Shown here in pieces: positions 12,403-20,386 of a stretch of 64,000 nt of DNA (its first letter is position 1; each line of letters opens with the position of its first letter). Both the position numbers and the translations under genes were made by a program. This stretch comes from 40CM-2-70-7 sp035505915 (lineage in GTDB: Bacteria; Gemmatimonadota; Gemmatimonadetes; Gemmatimonadales; GWC2-71-9). The DNA lies in contig DATJQI010000011.1 in the NCBI GenBank assembly GCA_035505915.1, positions 81,935 to 145,934 on the forward strand, in the 5' to 3' direction. The notes beneath the pieces are model-generated. The model was not told where the DNA came from. It was given only the letters and a program-made list of their open reading frames with translations, and ran no database searches.

Positions 12403-13098
12403 TTACGCGCTCATCCCGTCCAGGATCCCCCGGTATGCGGAGACCGGGTCCGCCGCGGCCGTAATCGGCCTCCCGACCACCAGATGAGTCGCCCCACCGC
12501 GCACCGCCCCCGCCGGCGTAACCGCCCGGGCCTGGTCGTCCGCCCCCGCCTCCTTGGGCCTGATCCCCGGGACGACGAGCCAGGGTTCCTTTCCCAAGGC
12601 CTCGCGCAGGATCCCCACCTCCTGCCCCGAAGCCACCACCCCCCGAAGCCCCGCCTCGCGGGCCGCCCGGGCGAGCCGGACCGCCTCGGCGCCGAGGTCG
12701 GGGACCCCCCGGCCCAGCACCGCGCTGAACGACCCGGCGTCGTGCGACGTGAGTACCGTCACCCCCACCAGGGAGAGGCCGCCGCCCGCCGGGTCGCCCG
12801 CGGCCCGGCGGGCGGCGGCCATCATCGCCGTCCCTCCGAGACAATGCACCGTCGCCAGCTCGACCCCCAGATCCCGGGCGCTCTCCACCGCTCCGGCCAC
12901 CGTGTTGGGGATGTCGTGCCATTTGAGATCCAGAAAGACCCGGATGCCCCGGGCGCGGAGCTCCCGGACCAGGGCGGGCCCTTCGCGCACGTACAGCACG
13001 GGTCCGATCTTCGCCCACGCCAGCCCCGGCAGCCGGGCGGCGAGCGCCAGCGCTTCCTTCCCGCTCGGCAGGTCGAACGCGACGATCAGCTCAGCCAC
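12403..13098 (-). CDS. pyrF: Orotidine 5'-phosphate decarboxylase
   Basis: A 231-residue TIM-barrel enzyme that makes UMP from OMP, the last step of pyrimidine synthesis. The catalytic motif FLDLKWHDIPNTV carries Asp57, Lys59 and Asp62, and the phosphate-binding end VVGRPIT lies near residue 209. The GTG start overlaps the pyrD stop by 8 bases, so pyrD and pyrF are coupled. Confidence 0.96.
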   Translation of the reverse strand: MAELIVAFDLPSGKEALALAARLPGLAWAKIGPVLYVREGPALVRELRARGIRVFLDLKWHDIPNTVAGAVESARDLGVELATVHCLGGTAMMAAARRAAGDPAGGGLSLVGVTVLTSHDAGSFSAVLGRGVPDLGAEAVRLARAAREAGLRGVVASGQEVGILREALGKEPWLVVPGIRPKEAGADDQARAVTPAGAVRGGATHLVVGRPITAAADPVSAYRGILDGMSA

Positions 13099-13927
13099 GG
13101 CCGAGCTCCCCCACCACCCGCTCGGGCAGGCGCGGGTCCGCCAGGGCCCCGGTTCCGATCGCCACGAGGTCGGCGCCCGCGGTGAGGTACTCCCGCGCGT
13201 CGGCCGCGCGGCGGATGCCGCCCACCCCGATGATGGGCAGCCGGAGCTTTTCCCGCACCTTCCGGACCGCGAGCACGCCCACCGGCAGGAGCGCGGGGCC
13301 GCTCATGCCGCCATACCCGTTGCCCAGCCGCCCGGCGAGGGTTCCCGGCATCGTGTTCACCAGACTGATTCCGTCCGCGCCGGCGTCCGCGGCCACCTGC
13401 GCCGAGCGGGCGATGTCGGGGAGCACGGGCGAGAGTTTGATGACGAGCGGGCGCGTCGTCGCCACCCGGCACCGGCGCACCAGCTCGGCGAGCGCGTGAT
13501 CGTCCGCGCCGAACTCGAGGCCGCCGGCGCTGGTATTCGGACACGAGGCGTTGATCTCGAACGCCGTGACCGCGCCGGCCTGGCTCAGCCGCCGGAGCAC
13601 GATCTCATAGTCCTCCATCCGCGCGCCGGCGACGTTCACGAGAATCCGCGCCTGCCGGAGCCGGCGGGCCAGCCAGGGAAGCTCGTGCGCCGCGACCGCT
13701 TCGACGCCGGGGTTGGCGAGTCCCACCGCGTTCAGCATCCCCCCGCGGAACTCGGCCACGCGCGGCCCGGGGTGACCACGCCGGGGCTCGGGGGTGACGG
13801 CTTTCGTGACGATCCCTCCCAGCCGCTCGAGGTCGATGACGCCGTCCACCTCGCGCCCGAAGCCCGCGGTGCCCGCCGCGAGGAGCACGGGGTTCTGGAA
13901 AGCCGCGCCCCAGAGCGTGACGGTCAC
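13091..13927 (-). CDS. pyrD: Dihydroorotate dehydrogenase, class 1B-like
   Basis: A 278-residue FMN enzyme oxidising dihydroorotate to orotate. The catalytic cysteine is Cys129 in EINASCPNT, as in class 1 cytosolic enzymes, and the FMN site IIGVGGIR is near residue 235. Class 1B enzymes normally pair with a PyrK electron-transfer subunit, which is not in this window. I used the GTG at 13927 because it overlaps the preceding lipoprotein stop by GTGA and gives normal length; the longer in-frame upstream sequence is inside that gene. Confidence 0.93.
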   Translation of the reverse strand: MTVTLWGAAFQNPVLLAAGTAGFGREVDGVIDLERLGGIVTKAVTPEPRRGHPGPRVAEFRGGMLNAVGLANPGVEAVAAHELPWLARRLRQARILVNVAGARMEDYEIVLRRLSQAGAVTAFEINASCPNTSAGGLEFGADDHALAELVRRCRVATTRPLVIKLSPVLPDIARSAQVAADAGADGISLVNTMPGTLAGRLGNGYGGMSGPALLPVGVLAVRKVREKLRLPIIGVGGIRRAADAREYLTAGADLVAIGTGALADPRLPERVVGELGRG

Positions 13928-15384
13928 AGCGCCGTGTCCGACACGGCGCGGGGGCGCGGCGAGTTGGGACGCAGCACCCGGGGGGGCACGGGCTTGATTT
14001 CCGGCGGATCGAGGAGGGGCCCGCGAGGTCCCGTCTCGGGGACGGTCCACCGCGCTTCACTCGCGACGCCCGCGGAGCGGCTCTGCCGGGCGCGGATGCC
14101 GAAGAGCCGCGCCAGGGAATCCTCGGCCTCTGTGTACTCGGGGCTGGCCGCGCCGTTCAGGGCCAGGGTGTAGGGCGATGTCGCATACGAGCCCTGCAGC
14201 ACGCGGGTCAGCGAGTCCGAGCGGCCGGGAGCGAGCGGGATCGCGGCCACGATGGCCTTGGGCGCGAACAGCGAGGTCGGATGCTGCTGCGCGAATCCGA
14301 TGAGCAGTGCCGCGGCGAGCGGCGGCGCCTGCAACGAATCCCGCGCCAGCTCCCCGCGCCGGAACGTGCCCGCGATGCTCGAGTCCTTGCCGCCGAGCTG
14401 CTCGAGGACCTGCTGGAGACGGCGGGCGGCGCCGACCCCGGAGCCGTGCTGGGTGAGCGGCAGAAGATCGGTCGAAACGGCCGCGACGCTGTCCAGGCTC
14501 TCCGCCCGGGCCGCCCGGGCCTGCAGTCGGGCGACCCGTGCCAGGTCGGCCTCGGCGGAGTCCGCCGCCACCTCACCGGCCTGGACGAAGCGCGCGTCCG
14601 CCGACGGCACGTCTCCGGACGCCAGCAGACGGTAGCCGTCGTCGAGATAGATCCGGGCCCGGGCGCCGGCGGTCAGCCGCGCGCGCGGGACGACCCGCCC
14701 CACCACGGCGGACGTGGCCGCGGGTCCGGCCACCCGGGCGAGCGCGACGAACATCGAGTCCCAGTCCGTTTCGAGGGGTTTGCGCGCGACCAGCGCGTCA
14801 CAGAGCGTGTCCGCGCGCCCCGTCCGCCCGGCGTCCACGAGCGTGAGAAACTCCTCCACGCCGGCGTCCCGCCGGCCGGACCGGCCGAAGAGCGCGACGG
14901 CGGTGTCGAGCCGTCCGGCACCCCGGGCTCCGCGCCCCGCGAACAAGGCGGCCTCCTCCCGGCGATCACGATCCTTGGAATTGAGGACCGGCTCGGCGAA
15001 GGTCTCGGCGGCCGCGTAGTCCTCCGCGCGGAGCGCGCAGCGCGACCGGACCAGGGCGATGCGCTCCACCAGTGCCCGGTTCGCGGTGAGCGCCGTGGCC
15101 CGGTCGAGCCTCGTCCCGGCGTCCGGGCACGCATTCGACCCGGCGAGCCCCTCGGCGGCGGTGACCAGGGCCTCCGGCAGCCACCCGCTGTGGGGATGAT
15201 GCGTCGCCACGGATTCGGCCTCGACCGCCGCGAGCGACCAGTTCTGGACCGCCGCGTCGCCCTGCCCGGCGCGCTCCTGCTTCCGGGCGTCCCGCGCGTA
15301 GCGGTGCGCGTTCCAGAGGCCGTTGTAGTAGACGCATCCTCCGAGCAGGAGCGTGAGGGTCACCGGGAGCGCGCGCCGGTTCAC
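13924..15384 (-). CDS. Lipoprotein with TPR-like helical repeats
   Basis: A 486-residue protein of unknown function. The N-terminus is a lipoprotein signal with the lipobox LLGGC at about residues 13-17. The rest is Ala/Leu/Arg-rich and helical, with TPR-like stretches (for example AQGDAAVQNW-type and AEADLARVARLQARAA), ending in a Pro-rich tail. It probably sits in the periplasm on a membrane. It lies between the cell-wall amidase and pyrD with GTGA overlaps on both sides. A tetratricopeptide envelope-assembly role, as for BamD-like or tol-associated proteins, is possible but unproven. Confidence 0.75.
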   Translation of the reverse strand: MNRRALPVTLTLLLGGCVYYNGLWNAHRYARDARKQERAGQGDAAVQNWSLAAVEAESVATHHPHSGWLPEALVTAAEGLAGSNACPDAGTRLDRATALTANRALVERIALVRSRCALRAEDYAAAETFAEPVLNSKDRDRREEAALFAGRGARGAGRLDTAVALFGRSGRRDAGVEEFLTLVDAGRTGRADTLCDALVARKPLETDWDSMFVALARVAGPAATSAVVGRVVPRARLTAGARARIYLDDGYRLLASGDVPSADARFVQAGEVAADSAEADLARVARLQARAARAESLDSVAAVSTDLLPLTQHGSGVGAARRLQQVLEQLGGKDSSIAGTFRRGELARDSLQAPPLAAALLIGFAQQHPTSLFAPKAIVAAIPLAPGRSDSLTRVLQGSYATSPYTLALNGAASPEYTEAEDSLARLFGIRARQSRSAGVASEARWTVPETGPRGPLLDPPEIKPVPPRVLRPNSPRPRAVSDTAL

Positions 15385-16562
15385 CGGCCGGCGCTCCCGG
15401 CGGTCTTGCGCTCGAACTCGCGCAGGTAGGCGACGATCCCGTCCGCCATGGCGACCGCCAGCTTTTGCTGTCCCGCGCCGGTGCCGATGAACTCCGCGTC
15501 CCCCCGGTTGGTCGCGAACCCCGTCTCCACCAGAATCGCCGGGCGGCGGGCGTAATTCAGGACCCAGAACCGGGCCTGCTGCACGCCGCGATCCCCCCCG
15601 GGCGACACCCTCCCCAACCGCTGCTGGACCAGCTCCGCGAGTCGGGCAGATTCCCGGAGGATCTCGTTCTGCATCAGATCCTTCCAGATGAAGCCGACAC
15701 CGGTGTCCGCCACGTTCCGGTCGTAGCGGATGGCGTCGTTCTCCATCTTGGCCACCCGCGCCGCGTCCTCCGTCTTGGCGTCCGACAGGAAGTAGGTCTC
15801 GACCCCGTGTGCCCGGGACGCGTTGCGCCCGCCCGGCATGGAGTTGACGTGGATGCTGACGAAGAGATCGCAGGCGTCCGAGCAGGTGTACGGCCGGTCG
15901 TAGAGGCTGATGAGGGTGTCGCTCGTGCGGGTCATGGCCACTTCGATCCCCCGCCGGACCAGCTCCGCGCGCAGGAGGCGGGCGATCGAGAGGGTCACAT
16001 CCTTTTCGGTGACTCCCCGCCGGAAGTAGACCCCGGGATTGCCCGGATCGGCCCCGCCGTGCCCGGCATCCACCGCCACCACATGGTGATACCGCAGGCC
16101 GGTCATCGGATCCGGGGCGGGCTGGGCGCGTGGCGGCCCGGGGGGGGAGGTCACCACCACCGGAGGAGCGTCCGGCAAGGGCATCACCGTCTCGACCAGC
16201 CGCCCTTCCGCCGCGTCCCAGCGGTACTTCGGCCCCAGGGCTTGCGGCACGCACACGGAGAGGAAGGGGATGGGCAGGAAGAGCGTGTCCCGCGCCAGGT
16301 AGGGCTCGGCGGCCAGGTTGCAGAGGGCACCAGCGACCCGCGCGAACGGGACGCCCACCTGCAGGACGAACGCCGTGCCGTCCAGCGTCACGGTCGTCCG
16401 ACCGTCGACGACGGTGCTGGTGAGTCCGAGGGGACCCGCGAGCAGGGGCGCGGCGAAGGCCGCGATCCCCCGCTCCATCGTCACCGGCACCACCGTCCGC
16501 CCCCGCGGCGTCGCGATCACGATCTGGGTGGGGATCAGCGCGACCAGGAGGGCCGGCGTCAC
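15381..16562 (-). CDS. N-acetylmuramoyl-L-alanine amidase (Amidase_3)
   Basis: A 393-residue zinc amidase that cuts the bond between MurNAc and the stem peptide. The C-terminal half, from about residue 165, has the family motifs AVDAGHGGADPG (His), TEKDVTL (Glu), SIHVNS (His) and catalytic Glu in ILVETGF. Residues 1-150 begin with a hydrophobic signal-like stretch and contain a copper-amine-oxidase-N-like fold. It is likely periplasmic and used in cell division or wall turnover. The GTG start overlaps the smpB stop by GTGA. Confidence 0.93.
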   Translation of the reverse strand: MTPALLVALIPTQIVIATPRGRTVVPVTMERGIAAFAAPLLAGPLGLTSTVVDGRTTVTLDGTAFVLQVGVPFARVAGALCNLAAEPYLARDTLFLPIPFLSVCVPQALGPKYRWDAAEGRLVETVMPLPDAPPVVVTSPPGPPRAQPAPDPMTGLRYHHVVAVDAGHGGADPGNPGVYFRRGVTEKDVTLSIARLLRAELVRRGIEVAMTRTSDTLISLYDRPYTCSDACDLFVSIHVNSMPGGRNASRAHGVETYFLSDAKTEDAARVAKMENDAIRYDRNVADTGVGFIWKDLMQNEILRESARLAELVQQRLGRVSPGGDRGVQQARFWVLNYARRPAILVETGFATNRGDAEFIGTGAGQQKLAVAMADGIVAYLREFERKTAGSAGR

Positions 16563-17014
16563 GTGCGCCGTCCCCGGGCGACGCGCGCCATTTCCCGCTC
16601 CGCGTCCCGCCGCTTCAGGTCTTCGCGCTTGTCGTGGGCTTTCTTGGCGCGGGCGAGCGCGATCGCGACCTTGACGATTCCGTCCTTGAAGTAGAGCTCG
16701 AGCGGAACGAGGGTGAGCCCCTTTTGGGTGGTGCCCCCGATGAGCTTCTCGATTTCGCGCTTGTGGAGCAGGAGTTTGCGGGACCGGACCGACGGCGGGT
16801 TGTTGTACGATCCGGCGGCGTACGGCGAGATGCTGAGACCTTCCAGCCAGACTTCCCCGCCCTTCACGTGGGCGTAGCCTTCACCCAGCGAGGCCTTTCC
16901 GTCCCGGAGTGACTTCACTTCGGTCCCGGTGAGAACGAGGCCGGCCTCCCAGGTCTCGAGGAGGTGGAAGTCGTGTCGCGCCCTCGGATTGCGGGCGATG
17001 GCAACTTTGTCCAA
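16559..17014 (-). CDS. smpB: SsrA-binding protein SmpB
   Basis: A 151-residue tmRNA-binding protein for trans-translation. The body from IARNPRARHDFHLLETWEAG through LTGTEVKSLRDGK to the basic tail AHDKREDLKRRDAE is characteristic. The start is TTG at 17014; no ATG gives a full N-terminus, and no clear ribosome site precedes it. A strong promoter lies 12 bases upstream, so the mRNA leader would be only about 5 bases. It heads the smpB-amidase-lipoprotein-pyrD-pyrF operon. Confidence 0.95.
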   Translation of the reverse strand: MDKVAIARNPRARHDFHLLETWEAGLVLTGTEVKSLRDGKASLGEGYAHVKGGEVWLEGLSISPYAAGSYNNPPSVRSRKLLLHKREIEKLIGGTTQKGLTLVPLELYFKDGIVKVAIALARAKKAHDKREDLKRRDAEREMARVARGRRT

Positions 17015-17026
17015 GGCGGTCGGCGC

Positions 17027-17055
17027 AAGATAGGTACGCGGTGAATGAGGGTCAA
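17027..17055 (-). promoter_or_regulatory. Promoter of smpB operon
   Basis: On the minus strand TTGACC (17050-17055) and TATCTT (17027-17032) are separated by exactly 17 bases, close to the sigma70 consensus. The -10 ends 12 bases before the TTG start of smpB, which predicts a very short or absent leader. Confidence 0.7.
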
Positions 17056-17063
17056 GCCGAACG

Positions 17064-17093
17064 TTGACTTGAGGTTATACCACCGTCTAGATT
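17064..17093 (+). promoter_or_regulatory. Promoter of tRNA-Leu
   Basis: TTGACT (17064-17069) and TAGATT (17088-17093) are separated by 18 bases, and the tRNA begins 18 bases after the -10. It is back-to-back with the smpB promoter; the two -35 boxes are 8 bases apart. Confidence 0.65.
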
Positions 17094-17110
17094 TGCCGTT
17101 CCCGAAACAC

Positions 17111-17195
<85 letters not shown>

Positions 17196-17201
17196 GAACT
17201 A

Positions 17202-17225
17202 CAGGGGTCAGGGGTCAGGGGTCAG
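17202..17225 (+). repeat. 7-bp tandem repeat CAGGGGT, 3.4 copies
   Basis: Three full copies of CAGGGGT and a partial fourth lie between the tRNA-Leu 3' end and the stop codon of the convergent MoeB-like gene; the last bases form that stop. It is too short for a CRISPR and has no spacers. Confidence 0.8.
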
Positions 17226-18379
17226 TACCGTGGCACCCCCGCATCTATCTCCCGGCTCCAGGCATCGATCCCTCCCGCCACGCTCCGCACATTCACGAAT
17301 CCCGCCGCCACCAGAATCTCCCGCGCCCGCAGGGACCGCTGGCCGTGATGGCACAGCGTGACCAGGGGCGCGTGCGGGTCGAGCTCGCGCAGGCGCGCGG
17401 GCAGCTGGCGCAGCGGGATGTGGACCGCATCGGGGAGCGCGGCCATCGCGATCTCGTACGGCTCCCGGACGTCCACGACGACCAGCGTGCGGCCCTGCGC
17501 GCGCTCCGCCGCCAGCTCACCCACCGAGATCTCGGCCTGGGTGGAGGCGGCGGGGACGCCGCAGAACGCCTCATAGTCGATCAAGGTCGTCACCGTGGGG
17601 TGGGCGCCGCAGACCGGGCACTCGGGATCCTTCGCGAGCGCCAGCTCGCGGAACTCGAGCTTCAGCGCGTCGAACAGGAGCAGCCGCCCGATCAGGGGCT
17701 CCCCCACGCCCAGGATCAACTTGATCGCCTCCGTGGCCTGCAACGTCCCGATCACCCCCGGCAGCACGCCCAGCACTCCCGCCTCGGCGCAGGAGGGGAC
17801 CAGATCCGGCGGCGGGGGCTCCGCGAACAGGCAGCGGTAGCACGGCCCCCGGCGCGCGTCGAACACCGAGGCCTGGCCGTCGAACCGGAAGATCGCGCCG
17901 TAGACGTTCGGCTTGCCGAGGAGGACGCAGGCGTCGTTGACGAGATAACGGGTCGGGAAGTTGTCGCTGCCGTCCACCACGACGTCGAAGCGGCGCAGAA
18001 CGTCCAGCGCGTTGCCGCTGGTGAGCCGTTCCGGGAACCGCTCCACCCGCACGTGGGGGTTCAGATCCCGGATCCGGTCGGCGGCGGAATCGACCTTGGC
18101 GCGCCCGACGGCGGCGGACCCGTGCACCACCTGCCGCTGGAGATTCGAGGCGTCGACCTGGTCCGCGTCCACGAGGCCCAGGGTGCCGACGCCGGCCGCG
18201 GCGAGGTACAGCGCCGCCGGGGAGCCCAGACCGCCCACGCCGACGAGCAGCACCCGGGCGGATTTCAGCCGCTCCTGTCCTTCCGCCCCGACCTGCGGGA
18301 GGATCAGGTGCCGGGAATAGCGCAGCGCTTCTTCGTGTGAGAGGGACAGCCTGTGAGCCTCAGCCGGCGGCCGGGACAC
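17222..18379 (-). CDS. MoeB/ThiF-type adenylyltransferase fused to rhodanese (MoeZ-like)
   Basis: A 385-residue protein that adenylates the C-terminus of ubiquitin-like sulfur carriers and supplies sulfur, for molybdopterin, thiamine or cysteine synthesis. The ATP-binding GVGGLGSPAALYLAA motif is near residues 47-61, the zinc cysteines are CYRC and CPVC, and the active-site cysteine region is PSCAEAGVLG. A rhodanese domain from about residue 285 has the persulfide cysteine in TLCHHGQRS. The GTG start overlaps the Rrf2 gene by 20 bases. The carrier partner is not in this window. Confidence 0.93.
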   Translation of the reverse strand: MSRPPAEAHRLSLSHEEALRYSRHLILPQVGAEGQERLKSARVLLVGVGGLGSPAALYLAAAGVGTLGLVDADQVDASNLQRQVVHGSAAVGRAKVDSAADRIRDLNPHVRVERFPERLTSGNALDVLRRFDVVVDGSDNFPTRYLVNDACVLLGKPNVYGAIFRFDGQASVFDARRGPCYRCLFAEPPPPDLVPSCAEAGVLGVLPGVIGTLQATEAIKLILGVGEPLIGRLLLFDALKLEFRELALAKDPECPVCGAHPTVTTLIDYEAFCGVPAASTQAEISVGELAAERAQGRTLVVVDVREPYEIAMAALPDAVHIPLRQLPARLRELDPHAPLVTLCHHGQRSLRAREILVAAGFVNVRSVAGGIDAWSREIDAGVPRY

Positions 18380-18812
18380 CCGTGATCTGATAGAGGCTGG
18401 ACTCGTCGTGGGTGAGATCGGCGAGGGTGACCCCGGACAGGAACTCGTTGATCCGCTGCTCCAGCATCCGCCAGACCGGCCGGATGCTGCAGGCCGCGTC
18501 GGGGCTGCAGCGGTGGGCGTCCACCTGGTGGTGATCGCAGTTCACCTCGAAGGTGACGTGCTCCGAGGCTTCCATCACGTCCTTCACCGAGATGTCGTGG
18601 GCGTCCCGGGCGAGGAGGTACCCGCCTTTGGCGCCCCGGACCGATTCGACCAGCCCGGCGCGCCGGAGGCGGAGGAGAATCTGCTCCACGTAGTCGTGCG
18701 GCAGCCGCTCGGCTTCGGCCAGCTCCCGGGCGGCGATCGGCCCGTCACCCACCCGCCGCGCCAGGTTCAGCGACACGATCAGCCCGTATTCCGCCCACGT
18801 CGTCACCCGCAT
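18360..18812 (-). CDS. Rrf2-family transcriptional regulator (IscR/CymR-like)
   Basis: A 150-residue winged-helix regulator. The helix-turn-helix region is ELAEAERLPHDYVEQILLRL, followed by the Rrf2 signature GLVESVRGAKGGYLLAR. Three cysteines near residues 92, 103 and 108 (NCDHH, then CSPDAAC) are spaced like the Fe-S ligands of IscR/NsrR, so it may sense Fe-S status or NO. It overlaps the sulfur-transfer gene by 20 bases, which suggests control of sulfur metabolism. Its own promoter predicts a leaderless message. Confidence 0.9.
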   Translation of the reverse strand: MRVTTWAEYGLIVSLNLARRVGDGPIAARELAEAERLPHDYVEQILLRLRRAGLVESVRGAKGGYLLARDAHDISVKDVMEASEHVTFEVNCDHHQVDAHRCSPDAACSIRPVWRMLEQRINEFLSGVTLADLTHDESSLYQITGVPAAG

Positions 18813-18818
18813 GGCGGG

Positions 18819-18847
18819 AATATGGACGGGCGCATGGACGATATCAA
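18819..18847 (-). promoter_or_regulatory. Promoter of Rrf2 gene, leaderless
   Basis: TTGATA (18842-18847) and CATATT (18819-18824) are 17 bases apart on the minus strand. Only 6 bases separate the -10 from the ATG, so transcription should begin at or next to the start codon. No ribosome-binding site is present. Confidence 0.55.
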
Positions 18848-18855
18848 CGGCACGC

Positions 18856-19878
18856 TCAGTGCCGGACGGCGGGCCCCACGCTCACGCCCACCTGCACGGC
18901 GAACACGTTGCCGCCGGATCCCGGCTGGAACCAGAGCAGCCGGGAACTGAGGTTGTAGAGCACGCCGTTCTTCTCGACGTCCACGCCGACACCGCCCTGG
19001 GCGCCCTGGGCGACGCCCCGGTCGGGCCCTTGGGAGAAGAAGCCGGCGAGTACGGGGCCGAGCTCGGCGTAGCAGCGCCCCCAGGAGGGCCGGAGCGACG
19101 CTTCGTATCCGGGCTCGAACAGCACCGCGTCTTCGTCGCACCCGGTCCCGGAGCAGGCGGCGGACGCCTGGAAGGGCGCCCAGTCGATTTCGAGTCCGAG
19201 GACGCTCGACGCCTTCTTCGTGTCGCGGCGGAACCGCAGGCCAAGCAGCGGCCCCCGTCCCTGAAGCGGACCGGAGATCGGGATCAGGAAGGCGACCGCC
19301 GGACCCAGCGTACCGTTCGTCAGCTGGGTGACGCGGGGCGGCCCGAGGAGCACCGAGACGTTGGCACGGAGCTCGAGCGACTGGATGGCGCTGTTGGGCA
19401 CCTGGAAGAACCGGCCCTCCAGCTGGCCGCTCGCGTCCTTCCCCGCCGTGACGCGGAGTCCGAAGCCGAACCCGAACCCGATCTGGGTCGTGGTTGCGGG
19501 CGCGCTGCAGCTCAGTCCGAGGAGTCCCTTGTCGGTGTCCAGGACTCGGGCGACCCCGACCTCCGTGGACGCGAACGGCGCGAGGCCCGACGCGCCGACC
19601 GGGAAGTAGTCGTCGTCCAGCCCGAAGAACGTGAGGGACCGCGGGCACGCCGACGTCGCCAGATCGTTGTAGCGGATGACGCTCACGCCGGTTTCGTCGT
19701 CGTCCGCGGTCAGCACGGCAAGGCTGCCGCCGAACGCGGAAAAATGATGGCTCGTGCCCGACTGGTCATCCAGGGAGAGGGAGGAATAGAGCGGACCGAG
19801 GCGGACGGGGCGCTGCGCGGCGAGAGGACCGGCGAGCGCGGCGGCCCCGATCATCCAGGGCAGCAGTCGTTTGGTCAT
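18856..19878 (-). CDS. Secreted, probable outer-membrane beta-barrel protein, unknown function
   Basis: A 340-residue protein with a signal peptide (MTKRLLPW then a hydrophobic stretch, cleavage near LAAQR at about residue 21). The mature part is rich in alternating Gly/aromatic/hydrophobic strands such as GFGFGFGLRV and ends in a C-terminal strand AVQVGVSVGPAVRH, typical of outer-membrane barrels. Four cysteines occur near the middle (SACPRS, LSCSA, SACSGTGC). I recognise no family. Confidence 0.65.
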   Translation of the reverse strand: MTKRLLPWMIGAAALAGPLAAQRPVRLGPLYSSLSLDDQSGTSHHFSAFGGSLAVLTADDDETGVSVIRYNDLATSACPRSLTFFGLDDDYFPVGASGLAPFASTEVGVARVLDTDKGLLGLSCSAPATTTQIGFGFGFGLRVTAGKDASGQLEGRFFQVPNSAIQSLELRANVSVLLGPPRVTQLTNGTLGPAVAFLIPISGPLQGRGPLLGLRFRRDTKKASSVLGLEIDWAPFQASAACSGTGCDEDAVLFEPGYEASLRPSWGRCYAELGPVLAGFFSQGPDRGVAQGAQGGVGVDVEKNGVLYNLSSRLLWFQPGSGGNVFAVQVGVSVGPAVRH

Positions 19879-19904
19879 GCGGGGAACTTGGACCGGCGGG
19901 GCGA

Positions 19905-19959
19905 CGCCGGGCCGTGACCGTGGTCACCGGCCCGGCGTGCCGCGCGGCGTTCCGCCGCG
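19905..19959 (-). terminator. Double hairpin after the small membrane protein gene
   Basis: CGCGGCG (19943-19949) pairs with CGCCGCG (19953-19959) immediately after the stop of the 19960 gene. A second, longer stem follows: CGCCGGGCCGTGACC (19905-19919) pairs with 19922-19937 with one bulged base. There is no T-run, so it is a structured 3' end or Rho-independent-like stop rather than a classic terminator. Confidence 0.45.
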
Positions 19960-20376
19960 TTACTTGAGGAGAATGCCGACCACGAGCCCGACCAGATTCA
20001 TCCGGATGAGCCAGGCCCAGAAGTTGGCCTGCAGGAGCGCGCGGGCCTTGGTGTACCAGACGCCCGAGCCCATCGTCATCAGCGCGATGGTCGGCAGCCA
20101 CAGCACGGTGGCGAACTCCATCCCGGCCAGCGGGCCGCCGCCGTTCACCCAGAGGTCGGTGCGGAACTGGGCGTAGAGGTAGGTGAAGATCAGACCGTAG
20201 GCGATGGCCAGGATCGCCGACTTCGCCATCGCCGGCCCCATGAACGCCTTCATCTCCTCCGGCGACATCTTCACCGCGAGCTCTTCCATCCCTTTGGTGA
20301 AGACCTTGCTCCACAATACCCAGTCGGCCAGCCACGCGACCACACCGCCGATCAACCCCGCGACGATCCAGCTCAT
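19960..20376 (-). CDS. Small integral membrane protein, unknown function
   Basis: A 138-residue protein with about four membrane helices: residues 3-20, 50-70, 88-105 and 118-137. A loop of charged residues (EELAVKMSPEEMKAF) follows the first helix. The layout resembles DUF1761-type small membrane proteins, but I cannot assign a function. It follows aspartase by 10 bases, so the two are probably co-transcribed. Confidence 0.7.
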   Translation of the reverse strand: MSWIVAGLIGGVVAWLADWVLWSKVFTKGMEELAVKMSPEEMKAFMGPAMAKSAILAIAYGLIFTYLYAQFRTDLWVNGGGPLAGMEFATVLWLPTIALMTMGSGVWYTKARALLQANFWAWLIRMNLVGLVVGILLK

Positions 20377-20386
20377 CGGCCGCTCC

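Noticed and set aside
12397..12410. Small hairpin at the end of pyrF as terminator
   Set aside because: The 5-bp stem is short, overlaps the stop codon, and has no T-run; a promoter for the next operon follows.
17202..17225. Possible integration site beside tRNA-Leu
   Set aside because: The tandem 7-bp repeat does not copy the tRNA end and no integrase or foreign genes follow.
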